Source: Myxococcus guangdongensis | GTDB taxonomy: Bacteria; Myxococcota; Myxococcia; Myxococcales; Myxococcaceae | Direction: 5' to 3' | Length of the DNA: 64,000 bases | Assembly: GCF_024198255.1 (NCBI RefSeq) | Contig: NZ_JAJVKW010000004.1 | Coordinates: forward strand, 372,001 to 436,000 | Part shown: piece by piece, positions 18,210 through 30,800 of the stretch | Position numbering within the stretch: the stretch's first letter is position 1 | Layout: each line of letters starts with the position of its first letter | Program-made: the position numbers and the translations under genes | The notes under the pieces: model-generated | Told to the model about the DNA's origin: nothing | Seen by the model: only the letters and a program-made list of their open reading frames with translations | Database searches by the model: none

Positions 18210-18342
18210 ACGAACCAAACTGAGGTGAATGGCGGGGGGGAAGCCGCGTTGTGGTCAGGTCTCCCGATCCCCACCGGAACCCGGAAGGCGGGGGCTTATA
18301 TGCCGTGAGTGCGGCTCCTGCAATGAGTGCGGATGCCCACCG

Positions 18343-18378
18343 GGCGTTCAGTCAGGGGGTACATCCCGTCTGAACGCC
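18343..18378 (-). terminator. Inverted repeat downstream of the hydrolase gene
   Basis: GGCGTTCAG at 18343-18351 pairs perfectly with CTGAACGCC at 18370-18378. It lies about 40 bases past the hydrolase stop and 130 bases before typA. There is no T-run, so it may be a factor-dependent or partial terminator, or a regulatory site for typA. Confidence 0.4.
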
Positions 18379-18416
18379 TAAGCGCCGGGTATCCGGGGCC
18401 TCTTGTCACCCCGGTG

Positions 18417-19363
18417 TCACTCGCCAGGGCCTGTTGGCGAGGAATTCCGACCCTGGACGCTGCCCGGGGGGCTGGGGTGGGAGGGCCCGCCCAGCCGCTC
18501 CCGGAGGAAGCGCTCGACCCGGACCTCGACCAGCCCCGGAGCCTCCAGGGGGGCGGTGTGGGTGCCGTCGGGGATGAGGACCAGCTCGGCCTCGGGGATG
18601 CGGGAGGCCATCTTCCGGGACAGCCACCCGGGGGTGAACTTGTCCCGCCCGCCGGCCACCACGAGCGAGGGCACGTCCACATGCAGCAGGTGGTCCCACG
18701 CGCTGTGCTCGGCCAGCGAGTCCAGCGTGCGCACGAACACCACCGGGTCCATGCGGGCCAGGTGCTCGAAGTAGGGGGCCAGATCATTGCGGGCGATGCG
18801 CTCGCGGTTCATCTCCAGGGAGATGGCCAGCTGCACCGCCAGCTCCGTGCGCAGGGCCGCGTGGATGAGGCGCGCGGACTGCTCGGGGAAGCGCTCCACC
18901 ACCCGGCGCAGGGCGGGGAAGAGCTTCTTGAGCACGTCGGAGTCGTGGAAGGTGTCGAGCGGGTTGCCGTAGCTGCCGCAGATGAGCACCAGCCCCGCGA
19001 CGCGGCTCGCGTAGCGGCGGTGGAACTCCAGCGCCACCTGCACGCCCATGGAGTGCCCGAAGAGCACGGCCCTCTCCATCCCCGCCGCGTCCATCACCCG
19101 CTGTAAATCGTCGCAGGTGTAGAGCATGCCGATGCGCTCGCGGTCCTCGGGGATGCCCGAGCGGCCATGCCCGCGGTAGTGCCAGCGCAGCACGCGGTGG
19201 CGCCGCGACAGGTACGGGGCCAGGTACTTCCAGGCGAACCCGTCGCAGCCCAGGCCGTCGCACAGGACCACGCCCGGCTCTCCGTCGCCGGTGACCTGGT
19301 AGTACAGGTCCGCGCCGTCGGGGACGCGCAGGAAGTCCTGATGGAAGTAGACGGCCTCCGCGC

Positions 19364-19367
<4 letters not shown>
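18417..19367 (-). CDS. Alpha/beta-hydrolase fold protein
   Basis: The product is 316 residues from a GTG at 19367 that overlaps the stop of the upstream activator (GTGA), with GGAGG just before it. The fold is canonical: HWRYHGHGRSG-like strand/oxyanion region (LRWHYRGHGRSG), nucleophile elbow GHSMG, and a late His in PDGTHTAP, with Asp in VVAGGRDKFTPG. The Ser-Asp-His triad is therefore complete. No signal peptide, so cytosolic. Substrate unknown. The tight coupling to a PocR-domain sigma54 activator suggests that the hydrolase acts on, or is controlled with, the small molecule the activator senses; that is inference. Confidence 0.88.
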
Positions 19368-20947
<1,580 letters not shown>

Positions 20948-21054
20948 CCCTACCTCCGTCCGGCCCCGCGCTCCGGGGAGGGACCGGGCCGTCGGAATCG
21001 CGTTTCCCCCCTCTCTTACCCCAGGACTCGGCTGTATCCTCACTTCTCTCTCCC

Positions 21055-22056
21055 GTGACTACCTCCACTCACACACGCGGCGGGGCGGGGCATGGGCATG
21101 ACCACGACCACGGGCATGACCACGGCCATGGGCATCACCACCATGGGCACGGGCATGGGCACGGTCCCAAGCGTGGTGGGTTGGCGGAGGAGCGGCGCAA
21201 GGATCGTCGTCGGCTCATCTTCGCGCTGGTGCTGACGGCGACCATCGCGTTGGCGGAGGCGGTGGGGGGCTGGCTGACGCACTCGTTGGCCCTCATGTCG
21301 GACGCGGGTCACATGTTGACGGACGTGTCCGCGCTGGGCCTGAGCCTGGTGGCGCTCTGGTTCGCGGGCAAGCCGGCGGACGTGAAGAAGACGTACGGCT
21401 ACTACCGGATGGAGATTCTGAGCGCGCTGCTCAACGGCGTGCTGCTGCTGGGCATCACCGGGTTCATTCTCTACGAGGCGTGGGAGCGCTTCCACTCGCC
21501 GCAAGCGGTGGACGTGAAGCCGATGGCGGTGGTGGCCACGGTGGGGTTGATCGCGAACCTGGGGGCGCTGGGGTTTTTGCATCGCACACACTCGATGAAC
21601 GTCCGTGGCGCATTTCTTCACGTGCTGGGGGACACGTTGTCCTCGGTGGGCGTGTTGATTGGCGCGGGCATCATGGCGTTGACGGGGTGGTTCGTGGTGG
21701 ACCCCATCATCTCCGCGGTCATCTCGGTGGTCATCGTGGTGGGGGCGGTGCGGCTGGTGCGCGACGCGGTGGACGTGCTGATGGAGGCGGTGCCCGCGCA
21801 CGTGGACATGCCGCAGCTGCGCGAGTTGATGCTGCGTGTGCCCGGAGTGACGGCGGTGCACGACCTGCACGTGTGGACCATCTCCAGCGGCGTGTACGCG
21901 CTGTCCGCGCACCTGGTGGTGCTGGACCCGATGGTCTGCAACAACGACGAGATTCTGTCGGCGGTGAAGCACGACCTGTACGACAAGTTCGGCATCGACC
22001 ACACCACCATCCAGATCGAGAGCGAGACCTACGCCCATCTGGGTGAGGTGCACTGA
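21055..22056 (+). CDS. Cation diffusion facilitator, CzcD/ZitB type
   Basis: The product is 333 residues from a GTG at 21055. A His-rich tail (about residues 12-37, HGHDHDHGH type) precedes six transmembrane helices. The metal site HxxxD appears twice, as SDAGHMLTDV in helix 2 and HVLGDTLSS in helix 5. The C-terminal cytosolic domain is of the ferredoxin-like CDF type (LMEAVPAHVDMPQLRELM, AVHDLHVWTIS). Such proteins exchange Zn2+ (or Co2+, Cd2+) for protons and lower cytosolic metal. It is divergent from the PocR activator with 107 bases between, so shared control is possible but unproven. The next 214 bases hold nothing I recognise. Confidence 0.92.
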   Translation: MTTSTHTRGGAGHGHDHDHGHDHGHGHHHHGHGHGHGPKRGGLAEERRKDRRRLIFALVLTATIALAEAVGGWLTHSLALMSDAGHMLTDVSALGLSLVALWFAGKPADVKKTYGYYRMEILSALLNGVLLLGITGFILYEAWERFHSPQAVDVKPMAVVATVGLIANLGALGFLHRTHSMNVRGAFLHVLGDTLSSVGVLIGAGIMALTGWFVVDPIISAVISVVIVVGAVRLVRDAVDVLMEAVPAHVDMPQLRELMLRVPGVTAVHDLHVWTISSGVYALSAHLVVLDPMVCNNDEILSAVKHDLYDKFGIDHTTIQIESETYAHLGEVH

Positions 22057-22270
22057 GGGCAGGTCCGGCGCTCATGAGCGCGAAGGCAACTGGATGCCAT
22101 GACAGACCAGGTTGATGACGCGTGCGTCAGCCTCCTGTGTCTGGACGGTACGGGGGACGGGTCGATGCATCACACAGGTGGCGGCTGCCTGGCTTGCTGA
22201 GGCGTCCCTCGTGCGGTGTGAACTGGCTTCATTTCCGAATCCTCAGTTGAGATCGCCACCAAGGGAGAAA

Positions 22271-23026
22271 TCAAGGAGCGATGCGTCCGCCGATCCGCAG
22301 AAACCGAGCATAGGTTCGGAGCAGCGCGTCCAGGTGGTCGGGCTTGTCCAAATCGAGCGGCGTGTCCGTGAGCTGCACGACCCATCCGCCCGATGCCGTG
22401 CGCCGCGCTCGTGAGAGCAGGTCTGCGTCGCGGGCGGGGTCAGGAAATCCGAGCGCTTTCGCGGCATCGGCGGACCAGTAGTTCACCCACGCGAGGAAGT
22501 AGGGAATCTCAGGGGCGGGGAACTTCTCGGGCATGTTGAGCATGGGCAGCCCACGGGGGGGCTGTGGGAGGCCATCCGCCGAGCGGCGAAGCTGCTGCGC
22601 GACCTCCGCGCCATAACCATACCTCGACGCCTGTCCCCAGAACGCGTGAGCTCCTTCCGCCACGGCTTCAAGCACGGTCGCCGCTGCCGCGAGCACATGA
22701 TCGTCCAGTGGCATTTCCACGTGGACTTCGAACTGCGGCTGTCCGCCTGGGCTGAAGCGTCCCGAACGTTCCCTCCCAAAAACCGTCACGGGACGACGCT
22801 CGTCCCCGTTGCACACGATAGGGAATTCCCCGTCCTCGATACTGTCGATGAGCCATGCGTCGCGCTGTGGCAATGGGATGGGACGCCCGCTGTCAGAGAG
22901 ACGCCACCTGAGCTGCAAGGAGGGGAGCGCCTTCTCCATTCGATGAAGGATGTCGACTGGGCGAGCGTCTTTGCCCACGAGGGCGGGTGCGTAGACGATG
23001 AGCGTGAGGGCATTTCGCCGAGTCAT
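22271..23026 (-). CDS. DUF5953-like protein, candidate immunity protein
   Basis: The product is 251 residues from the ATG at 23026, which overlaps the stop of the upstream DUF6310 frame by four bases (ATGA). No signal or membrane segment, so cytosolic. The sequence resembles the DUF5953 family I recall from Myxococcales, with FPDPARDADLLSRARRTASG and LIVYAPALVGKDARPVDILH. Members commonly follow DUF6310 genes. Translational coupling behind a protein with a nuclease-like C-terminus fits an immunity protein. That function is inferred from context, not demonstrated. The reading frame is intact while its partner is frameshifted. Confidence 0.75.
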   Translation of the reverse strand: MTRRNALTLIVYAPALVGKDARPVDILHRMEKALPSLQLRWRLSDSGRPIPLPQRDAWLIDSIEDGEFPIVCNGDERRPVTVFGRERSGRFSPGGQPQFEVHVEMPLDDHVLAAAATVLEAVAEGAHAFWGQASRYGYGAEVAQQLRRSADGLPQPPRGLPMLNMPEKFPAPEIPYFLAWVNYWSADAAKALGFPDPARDADLLSRARRTASGGWVVQLTDTPLDLDKPDHLDALLRTYARFLRIGGRIAP

Positions 23027-23932
23027 CGTTTGCACCCCGTGACGACGACATTCAGTGAGAAGTCCGCTTCGAGCAGCGCTTCTCGATGCTCCTGGGTGCT
23101 CACTCCGATGATGAAGTCATAGCCACACGCCACGGCTGTATCCCGCTCCTTGTTGATCTGCTTGAGCTCCTTCTGGAGCTCCATCCGCTGGACGAAGGAA
23201 CTGTACTCATCGAATCGATGGGTCTTGATCTCCCACAGCGCGCGCGCCGGCTTGCAGCGCATCGAAGCGAATCCCGCCCACGCGCACGTCCATGCCGGGA
23301 TAACGGTTGGGAGGAACCTTGTCGGCACACTCGTTATGCGGGCCATCTTTGGAGGCGCGCGGTACCGGGACGGGCTTGCAGTCCGGGCGGCGCTCTCGCT
23401 CCCATGGATCTGGAGTCACCGGCGGCTGCCAGTCCTGCCCCGAGGGCTCGGGCTTCGGCTTGCGTTGTGGTTCAGCTTCCCGGGAGGACGTCTTCGTCTC
23501 GCGTGAGGTCCCTGCTGCCTCGGGATAGGTGTGGCGGAGCGCATAGGCCTCCAGAGCCTCCTCGATGACAAACCCGACCACCACCACACCCAGCACGACG
23601 ACCGCGCCCACGGCAATCTCTGGAGCGGCCAGGATGCAGAGCCCGACGCCCATGGCGGCGGCGGCAGTGGATGCGACCGCGCATCTCCCCGTGGTGTCGC
23701 GGTACTCGATGCGGTCGTGGTCAAGGGTCCGGTAGCACCGCTCCACCAGGACCGGCCAAGGCTGAGATGCCTCGTGGACGACGCACCGCCCGTCGTCAGC
23801 CCAGGGCAGCTTCGCCGCCCGCTCGAGGTTGGTGCGTCGTTGGCTCCGCGTCCCGGAGGTGTCGGGGGTGGGGGGCGACGCGGCGCATGCAGACAGGAAG
23901 AGTAGGAGCGCGATGCGGGCGCGGAAACGCAT
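23023..23932 (-). pseudogene. Frameshifted DUF6310 lipoprotein, candidate nuclease toxin
   Basis: Starts at an ATG at 23932 with a GAGGA site and a lipoprotein signal (LLLFLSACAAS). A hydrophobic Ala/Val-rich segment follows near residues 100-140, then a Pro/Lys/Glu-rich linker. The first frame runs to ...VGGIRFDALQAGARA and then reads junk to a stop at 23207. The expected continuation, LWEIKTHRFDEYSSFVQR, lies in the next frame and ends at 23023. The switch falls in an alternating GC tract at 23238-23247, so one extra or two missing bases explain it. FDA followed by WEIK matches the D...ExK core of PD-(D/E)xK nucleases, suggesting a toxin. It may be real decay or a sequencing error. Confidence 0.7.
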
Positions 23933-24072
23933 GGCCCCATCCTCGCCGCTAGGAGTGGCCTCGGCAATCAGCACGGAGGTGCCTGCGATTCGCACCCCTA
24001 AAGAGGCAGGGACCACCCCGGAGTGCCCCACCCCGAGTCAGCCCAGTGGCAGCCCTGCCTGTCGAGGCGGCC

Positions 24073-24894
24073 ATGCATCAGAGTCGCCGCATGCTCAACG
24101 TAGGCGCCCTCGTGCTCGCCGCAGTGCTCACCGCCTCGCCCACGAACAAGGCCGACGTAGACCTGGATGGTGACGGCACGCACGAGCGCCTCACGTTCGA
24201 TGTAACGAAGCCCGGCGCCTTCCGACTCTCCGCGGGCACGGCCGTCACCGAAGGCGAGCTGCCCGGAGTGCGCGGCGTCACCGTGTTGGACCTCGACAGC
24301 AGCGACACGCAACGCGAGGTGCTCGTCCACGGCGAAGCATGCTTCTGCCTCTTCCGCCATGACGGGACCGCGCTTCAGGATGTGCCGCTGCCTCCCGGAG
24401 CACCGAGTGCCTCCGGCAATGGCATCCTCCTGTGCGACGTCCCCATGTCCGACGGCTGGGCCCGCTGCGACAAATACCTCTACGACGCGAAGCAGCCGGG
24501 CTCCACCGAGGTTCCGCAGGAACTCTACGCCGTGGGCCGCGTCCCTCCCTCCTCCGGGTTGGGTGTCGCTCCAGCAGACGCCCGGGAGCAAGGACGTCGT
24601 CACCCTGGCCGGACCCGAGAAGACTCTCTCCATGCCTTCAAGCCAGACCCAGCGGAGCGTGACGGCGGCTGGTGCCTCGCGGGACTCGCGAGCAAATCCG
24701 AAGACGCGCTCGGCTGGATTCTCGCACGGGAGCTCCGGAAGAAGGTGAGCGTCGACGACGGCGCGATGCTCGGGGCCATCGCTCCGTGGCAGACGGGCTC
24801 TGCGCCGGTAGGCGTTGAGCCCGCAAGGGGCCGCCCGGTCACGAAACCCGGGCGGCCCCCACCCACTCAATGCGTCCGCATCAGCATGACCTGA
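24073..24894 (+). CDS. Exported hypothetical protein with doubtful C-terminal half
   Basis: Starts with MHQSRRMLNVGALVLAAVLTASP, a plausible signal peptide; a GAGG lies at 24064-24067. The mature N-terminus has an FG-GAP/calcium-loop-like VDLDGDGTHERLTF. From about base 24555 to 24690 the alternative frame +1 (LQQTPGSKDVVTLAGPEKTL) looks more protein-like than the annotated frame. After that the annotated frame again looks good (LGWILARELRKKVSVDDGAM). Two compensating frameshifts are possible. The end runs through the terminator hairpin of the opposing RHS gene, so the true stop may be earlier. No function is recognised. Confidence 0.5.
   Translation: MHQSRRMLNVGALVLAAVLTASPTNKADVDLDGDGTHERLTFDVTKPGAFRLSAGTAVTEGELPGVRGVTVLDLDSSDTQREVLVHGEACFCLFRHDGTALQDVPLPPGAPSASGNGILLCDVPMSDGWARCDKYLYDAKQPGSTEVPQELYAVGRVPPSSGLGVAPADAREQGRRHPGRTREDSLHAFKPDPAERDGGWCLAGLASKSEDALGWILARELRKKVSVDDGAMLGAIAPWQTGSAPVGVEPARGRPVTKPGRPPPTQCVRISMT
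24827..24859 (-). terminator. Strong hairpin downstream of the RHS gene
   Basis: GGGGCCGCCCGG at 24827-24838 pairs perfectly with CCGGGCGGCCCC at 24848-24859 (12 base pairs, nine-base loop). It begins seven bases past the RHS stop. There is no T-run, but the stem is very stable. Its position leaves no room for an immunity gene on the RHS transcript. Confidence 0.65.
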
Positions 24895-27800
24895 TCGAAG
24901 CGCTTCCAACCCATCTCCAGCAGATGGGGGTTCTGGCCATCGAAGAAGAAGGCCTTGCCCTGGAAGTTGATGACGTTGAAGGCATGCCCGCTGCCTGGCT
25001 TGCCCTTGAACCCCGCGATCACGATGCCGCGACTGCTCGGTCCCCAGCCCACCACCATCTTCTGGATGGCGCCCTTTCCCGTCAGGGACAGGAAGGCTCC
25101 GCCGAACTCCGCCTCCAGGACGGTGGAAGGGAGGGCCCGATGCGGCTCCGCGACCGTGGGCCTCCCCGCGAGGGTGTGCTCGACAGCGGCCGTCGTGCTC
25201 GTGCAGTTCGTCGTGCAGGGCTGCGCCTGGACCTTGTCGGCGCCCTTGAAGCGCAGGTACTGCCTGAAATCCTCCACAGTGACCTTGGGCGCCGGGACGA
25301 ACGCGCTCGGGTTCAGGGACATGATCGACCCGATGATTCCGGTGATGGAACCCCACATGTATGCGCTGCTGTTGCCTCCGGACGTGATTCCCCAGGTCTT
25401 GCGCATGTGCTCGGTGCAGCCCGGACACCAGAAGATGATGGAGTCACCGACTCCCTGCCCGAAGCTCGACAGCTCGTCGTAGAACGCGTTCTCCATGGCG
25501 GAGATCTGCTTCGCGCCCTCCGTCGTGTTGGCGAGCTGGTCCGCCACCTGTCCGACGGTGAACCCGCGCGCGGCGAGCGAGTCGTAGTCGAACGACGAGC
25601 CCGCCCAGATGCCCGTCATGAGCTGGGCGGACATCTTCAGGACCACCCCGGAGGGCGTCTGGGGCCCCGTGGGCGCCTGGGTGAAGGACGCAACCGAGGA
25701 CGGAACACGGGACGTCGAAGCCGGGGCCGCGGAGCCTCCGGAGGCGCCCATGCTGGGGAGGTAAAGGCTCGGGTCGTTGATGGCGCTGGGGCCTCCACCG
25801 CCGCCGGGCTGGCCGGGGAAGCCGCCTCCGCCGCCCTGGCATTCCTTCCCGATGCAGCCCGCGTCCAGACCGGAGGGATCCGACCTGTTCACCGGGTCGT
25901 TCATCGAGAACCCATAGGCGTTCGTGGTGGCCGCGGTGCGTGGGACGACGAGCGGATCCCTGCTCAGGAAGCGGCCGATGACCGGGTCATAGAGCCGCGC
26001 GCCCAGGTGGGACAGTCCCAGTCCTTCCAATGACTCACCGCCGTTCCACTGGTCGCTCGAGTAGAGCCGCGTGCCCGGATACCCCTCGACGCCGTTGGAC
26101 CTCGACTCTCCGAAGGGCGAGTACTCCACGTCCTGGACGAACCGCCCCTGGCCGTCCACGGAGTAGCGCGCGCCGCGCAGCTCTCCGAACGGGAAGACCC
26201 ACTCCTGCTTCATTCCACGACGGGAGGCGATGATGCCGCCCGGCCCGGGGATGTGGCGCGTGAGGATTTGAAGCGGCTTGCCGTTGATGACCTGCTCCTT
26301 GAGCTCCAGCAGGTCGCCGAACCCCCACGTGTGCCGCGCGTCCTTGTCGGGGGACACGAGGTTCATCTCCCGCAGGACGTTCAGGGCTCCGTAGCGGAAG
26401 GTGGCCGAGGCGCTGGGGTTGGAGTTGACGACGCTGCGCACGTTGCCCGAGGGGAAGAACTCGAGCGTCCGTTTCCCCACGCGCAGGGGCTGGCGGATGA
26501 TGTTGCCGACGCTGTCATGGACGACGTTGCACGCGGTGCCGCCCAGGCCGCCGTTGCCGTAGCCGACGCGGCAGAGCCTGTCCCTGTCCCCGGTGGAGGC
26601 GTAGCTCATCGCCGCGTCAGCCGTGCTCAGCGCGTCGGTCTGCGCGAGCAGGTTGCCCAGGGCGTCGTAGCTGAAGCTCCAATCGGCCAGGGGCGTGGTG
26701 CCCAGGTATCGCTTGGAGGTCGCGAGCCGCCCCAGCGCATCGTAGGTGGTGTTCACCTTCACGTAGGTACTGGCGCCATCGACCACCTCCGAGCGTCCGC
26801 GCTCCCGGCCCAGCAGGTCGCGCGTGGTGATGTAGGTCGCCCGTGAACCCTGGCTGGTCGCGACCGTGGCGCCGAGCGGCAGCCTGCGGCCCGTGGTGGC
26901 GAACTCTCCGATGAACTCCGCGACACCGCCATGGACGGACCCGAGCACCCGGCCGGACGCGTCGATGTTCGTGGCCAGGTAGAGCTCCCTGCTGCCCTTG
27001 TCGTCCTGGAACTTGATGTACGTGGGGCGCTGGGCGGTGTCGTACGCGTACCAGACGGTCTCCTCGGCGTAGCCGGTGTCGGGCAGGTAGCGCGTGAGCG
27101 TGTCCAGCGCACCGTCCGCGCGCTGCACGGTCTTCTCGATGTAGGGCGTGCCGGTCTCGTCCGTGTAGACATACGCGTTCGGCCGGCCATGGGCGTCGTA
27201 GCTGTAGAAGACCTCACCGAGCTTGGACGTGGTGCGCGCCAGCCGGCCCAACACGTTCGTCGGGGTGACGAGCGACGTGGGGCTGGCGCCGACGTCGTAG
27301 AAGTAGTCGTGGGCGGTCTCCACGTCCTGCACGCCCTGGATGCGGTCCTCGGTGTGCGTGACGCGGCCGAGCGCATCGTATTGCGTCACCCGCGCGCGCG
27401 CGCCCGTGGGCGTGGCCACGGACTCGGTCCAGGAGACGTTCGTCAGCTCGCCCCAGGTGTCGTACTGCAGCGTCTTGACGGCGGTGTCGGCCTCCTGCCA
27501 CGTGAGCTGCTGGCCGAACGAGTCATACGTCCACGACGTGCTCACGGGGCCGGTGAGACCCACCGGGTCCAGGTAGCGCGTCATGCCCGTCATGTGCCCC
27601 AGCTTGTCGAAGGTGAAGGTGGTGTGCTCCAGCGGCGTGCCGGCCTGCGTCGTCGTGCGAGACAGCAGCCGGCCCGCACCCGTCAGCGTGGCGGTGCGCA
27701 CCACGTTCAGCTGCGGCGACGTGGTGGAGTAGGAGGCGGCGTCGCGGACGCTCACCTGCTCCTGGTGGTTCACGATGGTGCGCGAGTAGCAGAGCGGCAG

Positions 27801-30800
27801 GCGCTCGGTGGCCGCGTCCGGCGTGGTGGTGTAGGCCTGCGGGCCGATGCCCTGGATGGAGCACGATGGCGTGCCGTCCTGGTTGAAGTAGTGGCTGATG
27901 CCGTAGGCGGTGGCGGCGCCCTGGGAGGCCGGGTAGGGGTCCGCCTCGAACACCACGCGGCCCAGGCCGTCATACGTCCGGGCGCCGCTGATCATCACCT
28001 CAGTGCCGTAGTCACTGCCCAGCGCGGACTCGGTGCGGCGAGTCCGCGCCAGCTCGTCGAGGAAGGTGATTCGCACGTGGCCGGCGGTGCCGTCCTCTCC
28101 GCCCGGCTTGACGGGGTCGCTGAAGCCCTTCTCCACCACGCGGCGGCCCAGCGGGTCCACACCGGTGAAGCCCAGATAGGCCCGGGTGGACAACACGCCC
28201 AGCGGCTCGTTCGGAGGTTGGACCAGGGTGCGCACCAGTCGCCCGTAGCCGTCCACCTCGAACACCTCGCGCGTCTGGTTGGGCTCCGTCACGGCGGTGA
28301 CTTCGGCCGTGAGCGGGTCGAGCTCGGACGTGGTGGAGAACGTCGGCAGGCCGGTCGCCTCCACGCGCATCTCCGTCACGCCCAGGCCGAACTCGTCGCG
28401 GAAGAGCTTCACGGTGCGCACGGCGCCGTCCTCGCGCACGCGCTGGACGGAGGCGAGGTTGCCGGCGGAGTCGTAGCCGGCGGTGTACTCGAGCACCGAG
28501 TCGAGCACCGTGCCCGAGGCGTTGCGCCGGTCCCTGCGGTGCGTGGTGACGTGACCCACGGAGACGCTGCCCGCCGGCAGCCCGTCATACGTCCAGGACT
28601 CGGAGGCATACGTCACGAAGGGCGTCTTGTCGCACGTCCAGACGCGCCGGCTCATGGGCGCCAGCAGCACCCGGGGAGCCATGCCCGTGCTGGTGGGCGT
28701 GGCGTAGAGCGTCTCCTGGCAGAGGTCGTCGTCCGCGCGATGGATGTCATTGGAGTGTTTGACATTGAGGACCCTGCCCAGGTCGTCCACGGTCGTCACC
28801 TCGGAGCGCGTGGCCACGTGGGCGGTGGACGGAGCCGGGGTGCCGCGCCAGGCGTCGGTGGTGCGCGTGTATTGGAAGCCCCGCGCGCGGCAGGTGTCGA
28901 AGGCGGTCGCGGAGCCGAGGACTTGAAGTGTCGAGGCATGGAAGTCGAGCGGGAAGGCCATCTCCATGCAGTCCAGGGGCGTCTGGGTGCCGCCAGCGGG
29001 GGCGGGCTCCTCGAAGAGCTTCGCGCCCCACTCGGTATGCGTCGCCTTCAGTCTGCGGGCATAGGTGGAGAGGTCCACGGCCAGCAGTGTCCAGGGGTCC
29101 AGGCTGGCGCTGGTGACGGTGGTGACGTCGCGCGCCCGGCCGGCCTGGAGATAGCGCGCGAAGCGCACGAGCTTGGACGTGTTGTCGAACGCGGGCAGCG
29201 GGTACGTGTCCGTGATGGTGCCCACGCCCTCGCTCTTGCCTTGGACGGTGACGGTGGACAGGGCCACCGAGCGCTGGTAGCCGGGCAGGCCGAAGCTGTG
29301 GAGCGCGGAGTCGTAGACGAGCTCCGCGCCGCCATGGGCATAGCGTGTCTCCGACAGCGTGCCTCCCAGGCCCCGACTGCCCACCGTGGACACGGAGGAC
29401 ACGACAATCTCCGGGAAGGGGACCTGGTGCTTCGTGGTGCCGTCCTCCTTGGCGGAGCGGTAGCCCACGGTGGTGAGCGCGCCGTAGCCGTTGTCCACCT
29501 GGATGATGCGCCCGGCCTCGGGCTTGCCGGGACGCGTGCCACCGGAGAGCTCGTAGACGTCCAGGGTGGCGCCGTTGAGTCGCACCACCTCCGGCTTGCC
29601 GTCGCCGTTGAGGTCATACAGACCGCCCACGGTGAGGGACGTCAGGCCATCGCAGCGCTCCGTCTGGAGGGAGAGGGCGAAGCTCGAGCCCGCCACGTCG
29701 ATGTCGACCGCGGGAGCGAAGCCCGCGCCCGTGCCCACCGCCACCGTCCATGACAGGGTGGCGCTCGAGACGTAGTCCGGGATGCCGTCGCCCGTCACGT
29801 CTCGCAGCCCCGTGGTCATCCGGGAGGTGAAGGGCGTGGCGGGAGGTGCATCCGGATTCGGCTCGGTGCAGATGCGCTCCTGGGAGTTCTCCTGCACGGA
29901 GAGGTAGCCGGGAGCGGGCAGGGTGAGGGTGACGTTGGAGAAGCCGCTGCCGGTGCCCAGGGACACGGTGGCGTTCTCGACGCGGTCGAGCAGACCATCG
30001 CCGTTGACGTCCTCGAGGCCGCAGATGACTCGCTGCGAGTGCTGGTTCGTGGCCCACTGCGAGACGCCGCAGGCGCCCTGGGTGAGGGTGACGGCGGAGG
30101 AGAAGACAGGGGTGCCTTCGTCGATGAACAGACCTCGGTGGTTGTAGACGGCCCGCACCTCGTTCGAGGCGTCGTCGCGGGGCCGCACCTTGATGTGGAA
30201 GTCGCCGTAGACGACCTGTCCGCCGAAGCTGCCCGCGTAGGCCGGCCGTGGCACCACCGTCTCCACGGGGGAGGAGTTGAAGACGAGGTCCGGGAAGCCG
30301 TCACCGTTGACGTCCTTCACCTCCCACTCGGTGAAGGTGATCTCCGGGGTCGAGGCGGCCACGGTGCCCAGGACGACGGGGCCGCAGCTCGAGCCCGTGT
30401 GGGGAGACCACTGCAGCGTCTGGTCGTTCCACACGAAGCACTGGCGCGTCGTGCGTTCGCGACTGCTGTAGCGGCTGGACAGGGGCAGGTGTCCACTGGG
30501 CAGGGAGTGGCCCAGGCCGATGAGCAGGTCGCGCACCGCGGTGATGGAGTACGAGCGACGCAGCCACGTCACCCCCGAGGCGCCCGTGCCCGGCGTGTTG
30601 ATGTAGATGACCCAGTGGCCCGGCATCTCCGCGGCGTCCACCATGTCGATGCGGCCGTCGCCGTTGACGTCCATGGCCTGGCGCCACACGCGGTCCTTGT
30701 TGATGGCGCCGACGTCGTTGGGGAAGCGCACCGCGGTGGCGGCGCGGGACTCGAAGGGGCCCGAGGAGAAGGTGGTGTCCTGGAGCTGGGCGTTGATGGT

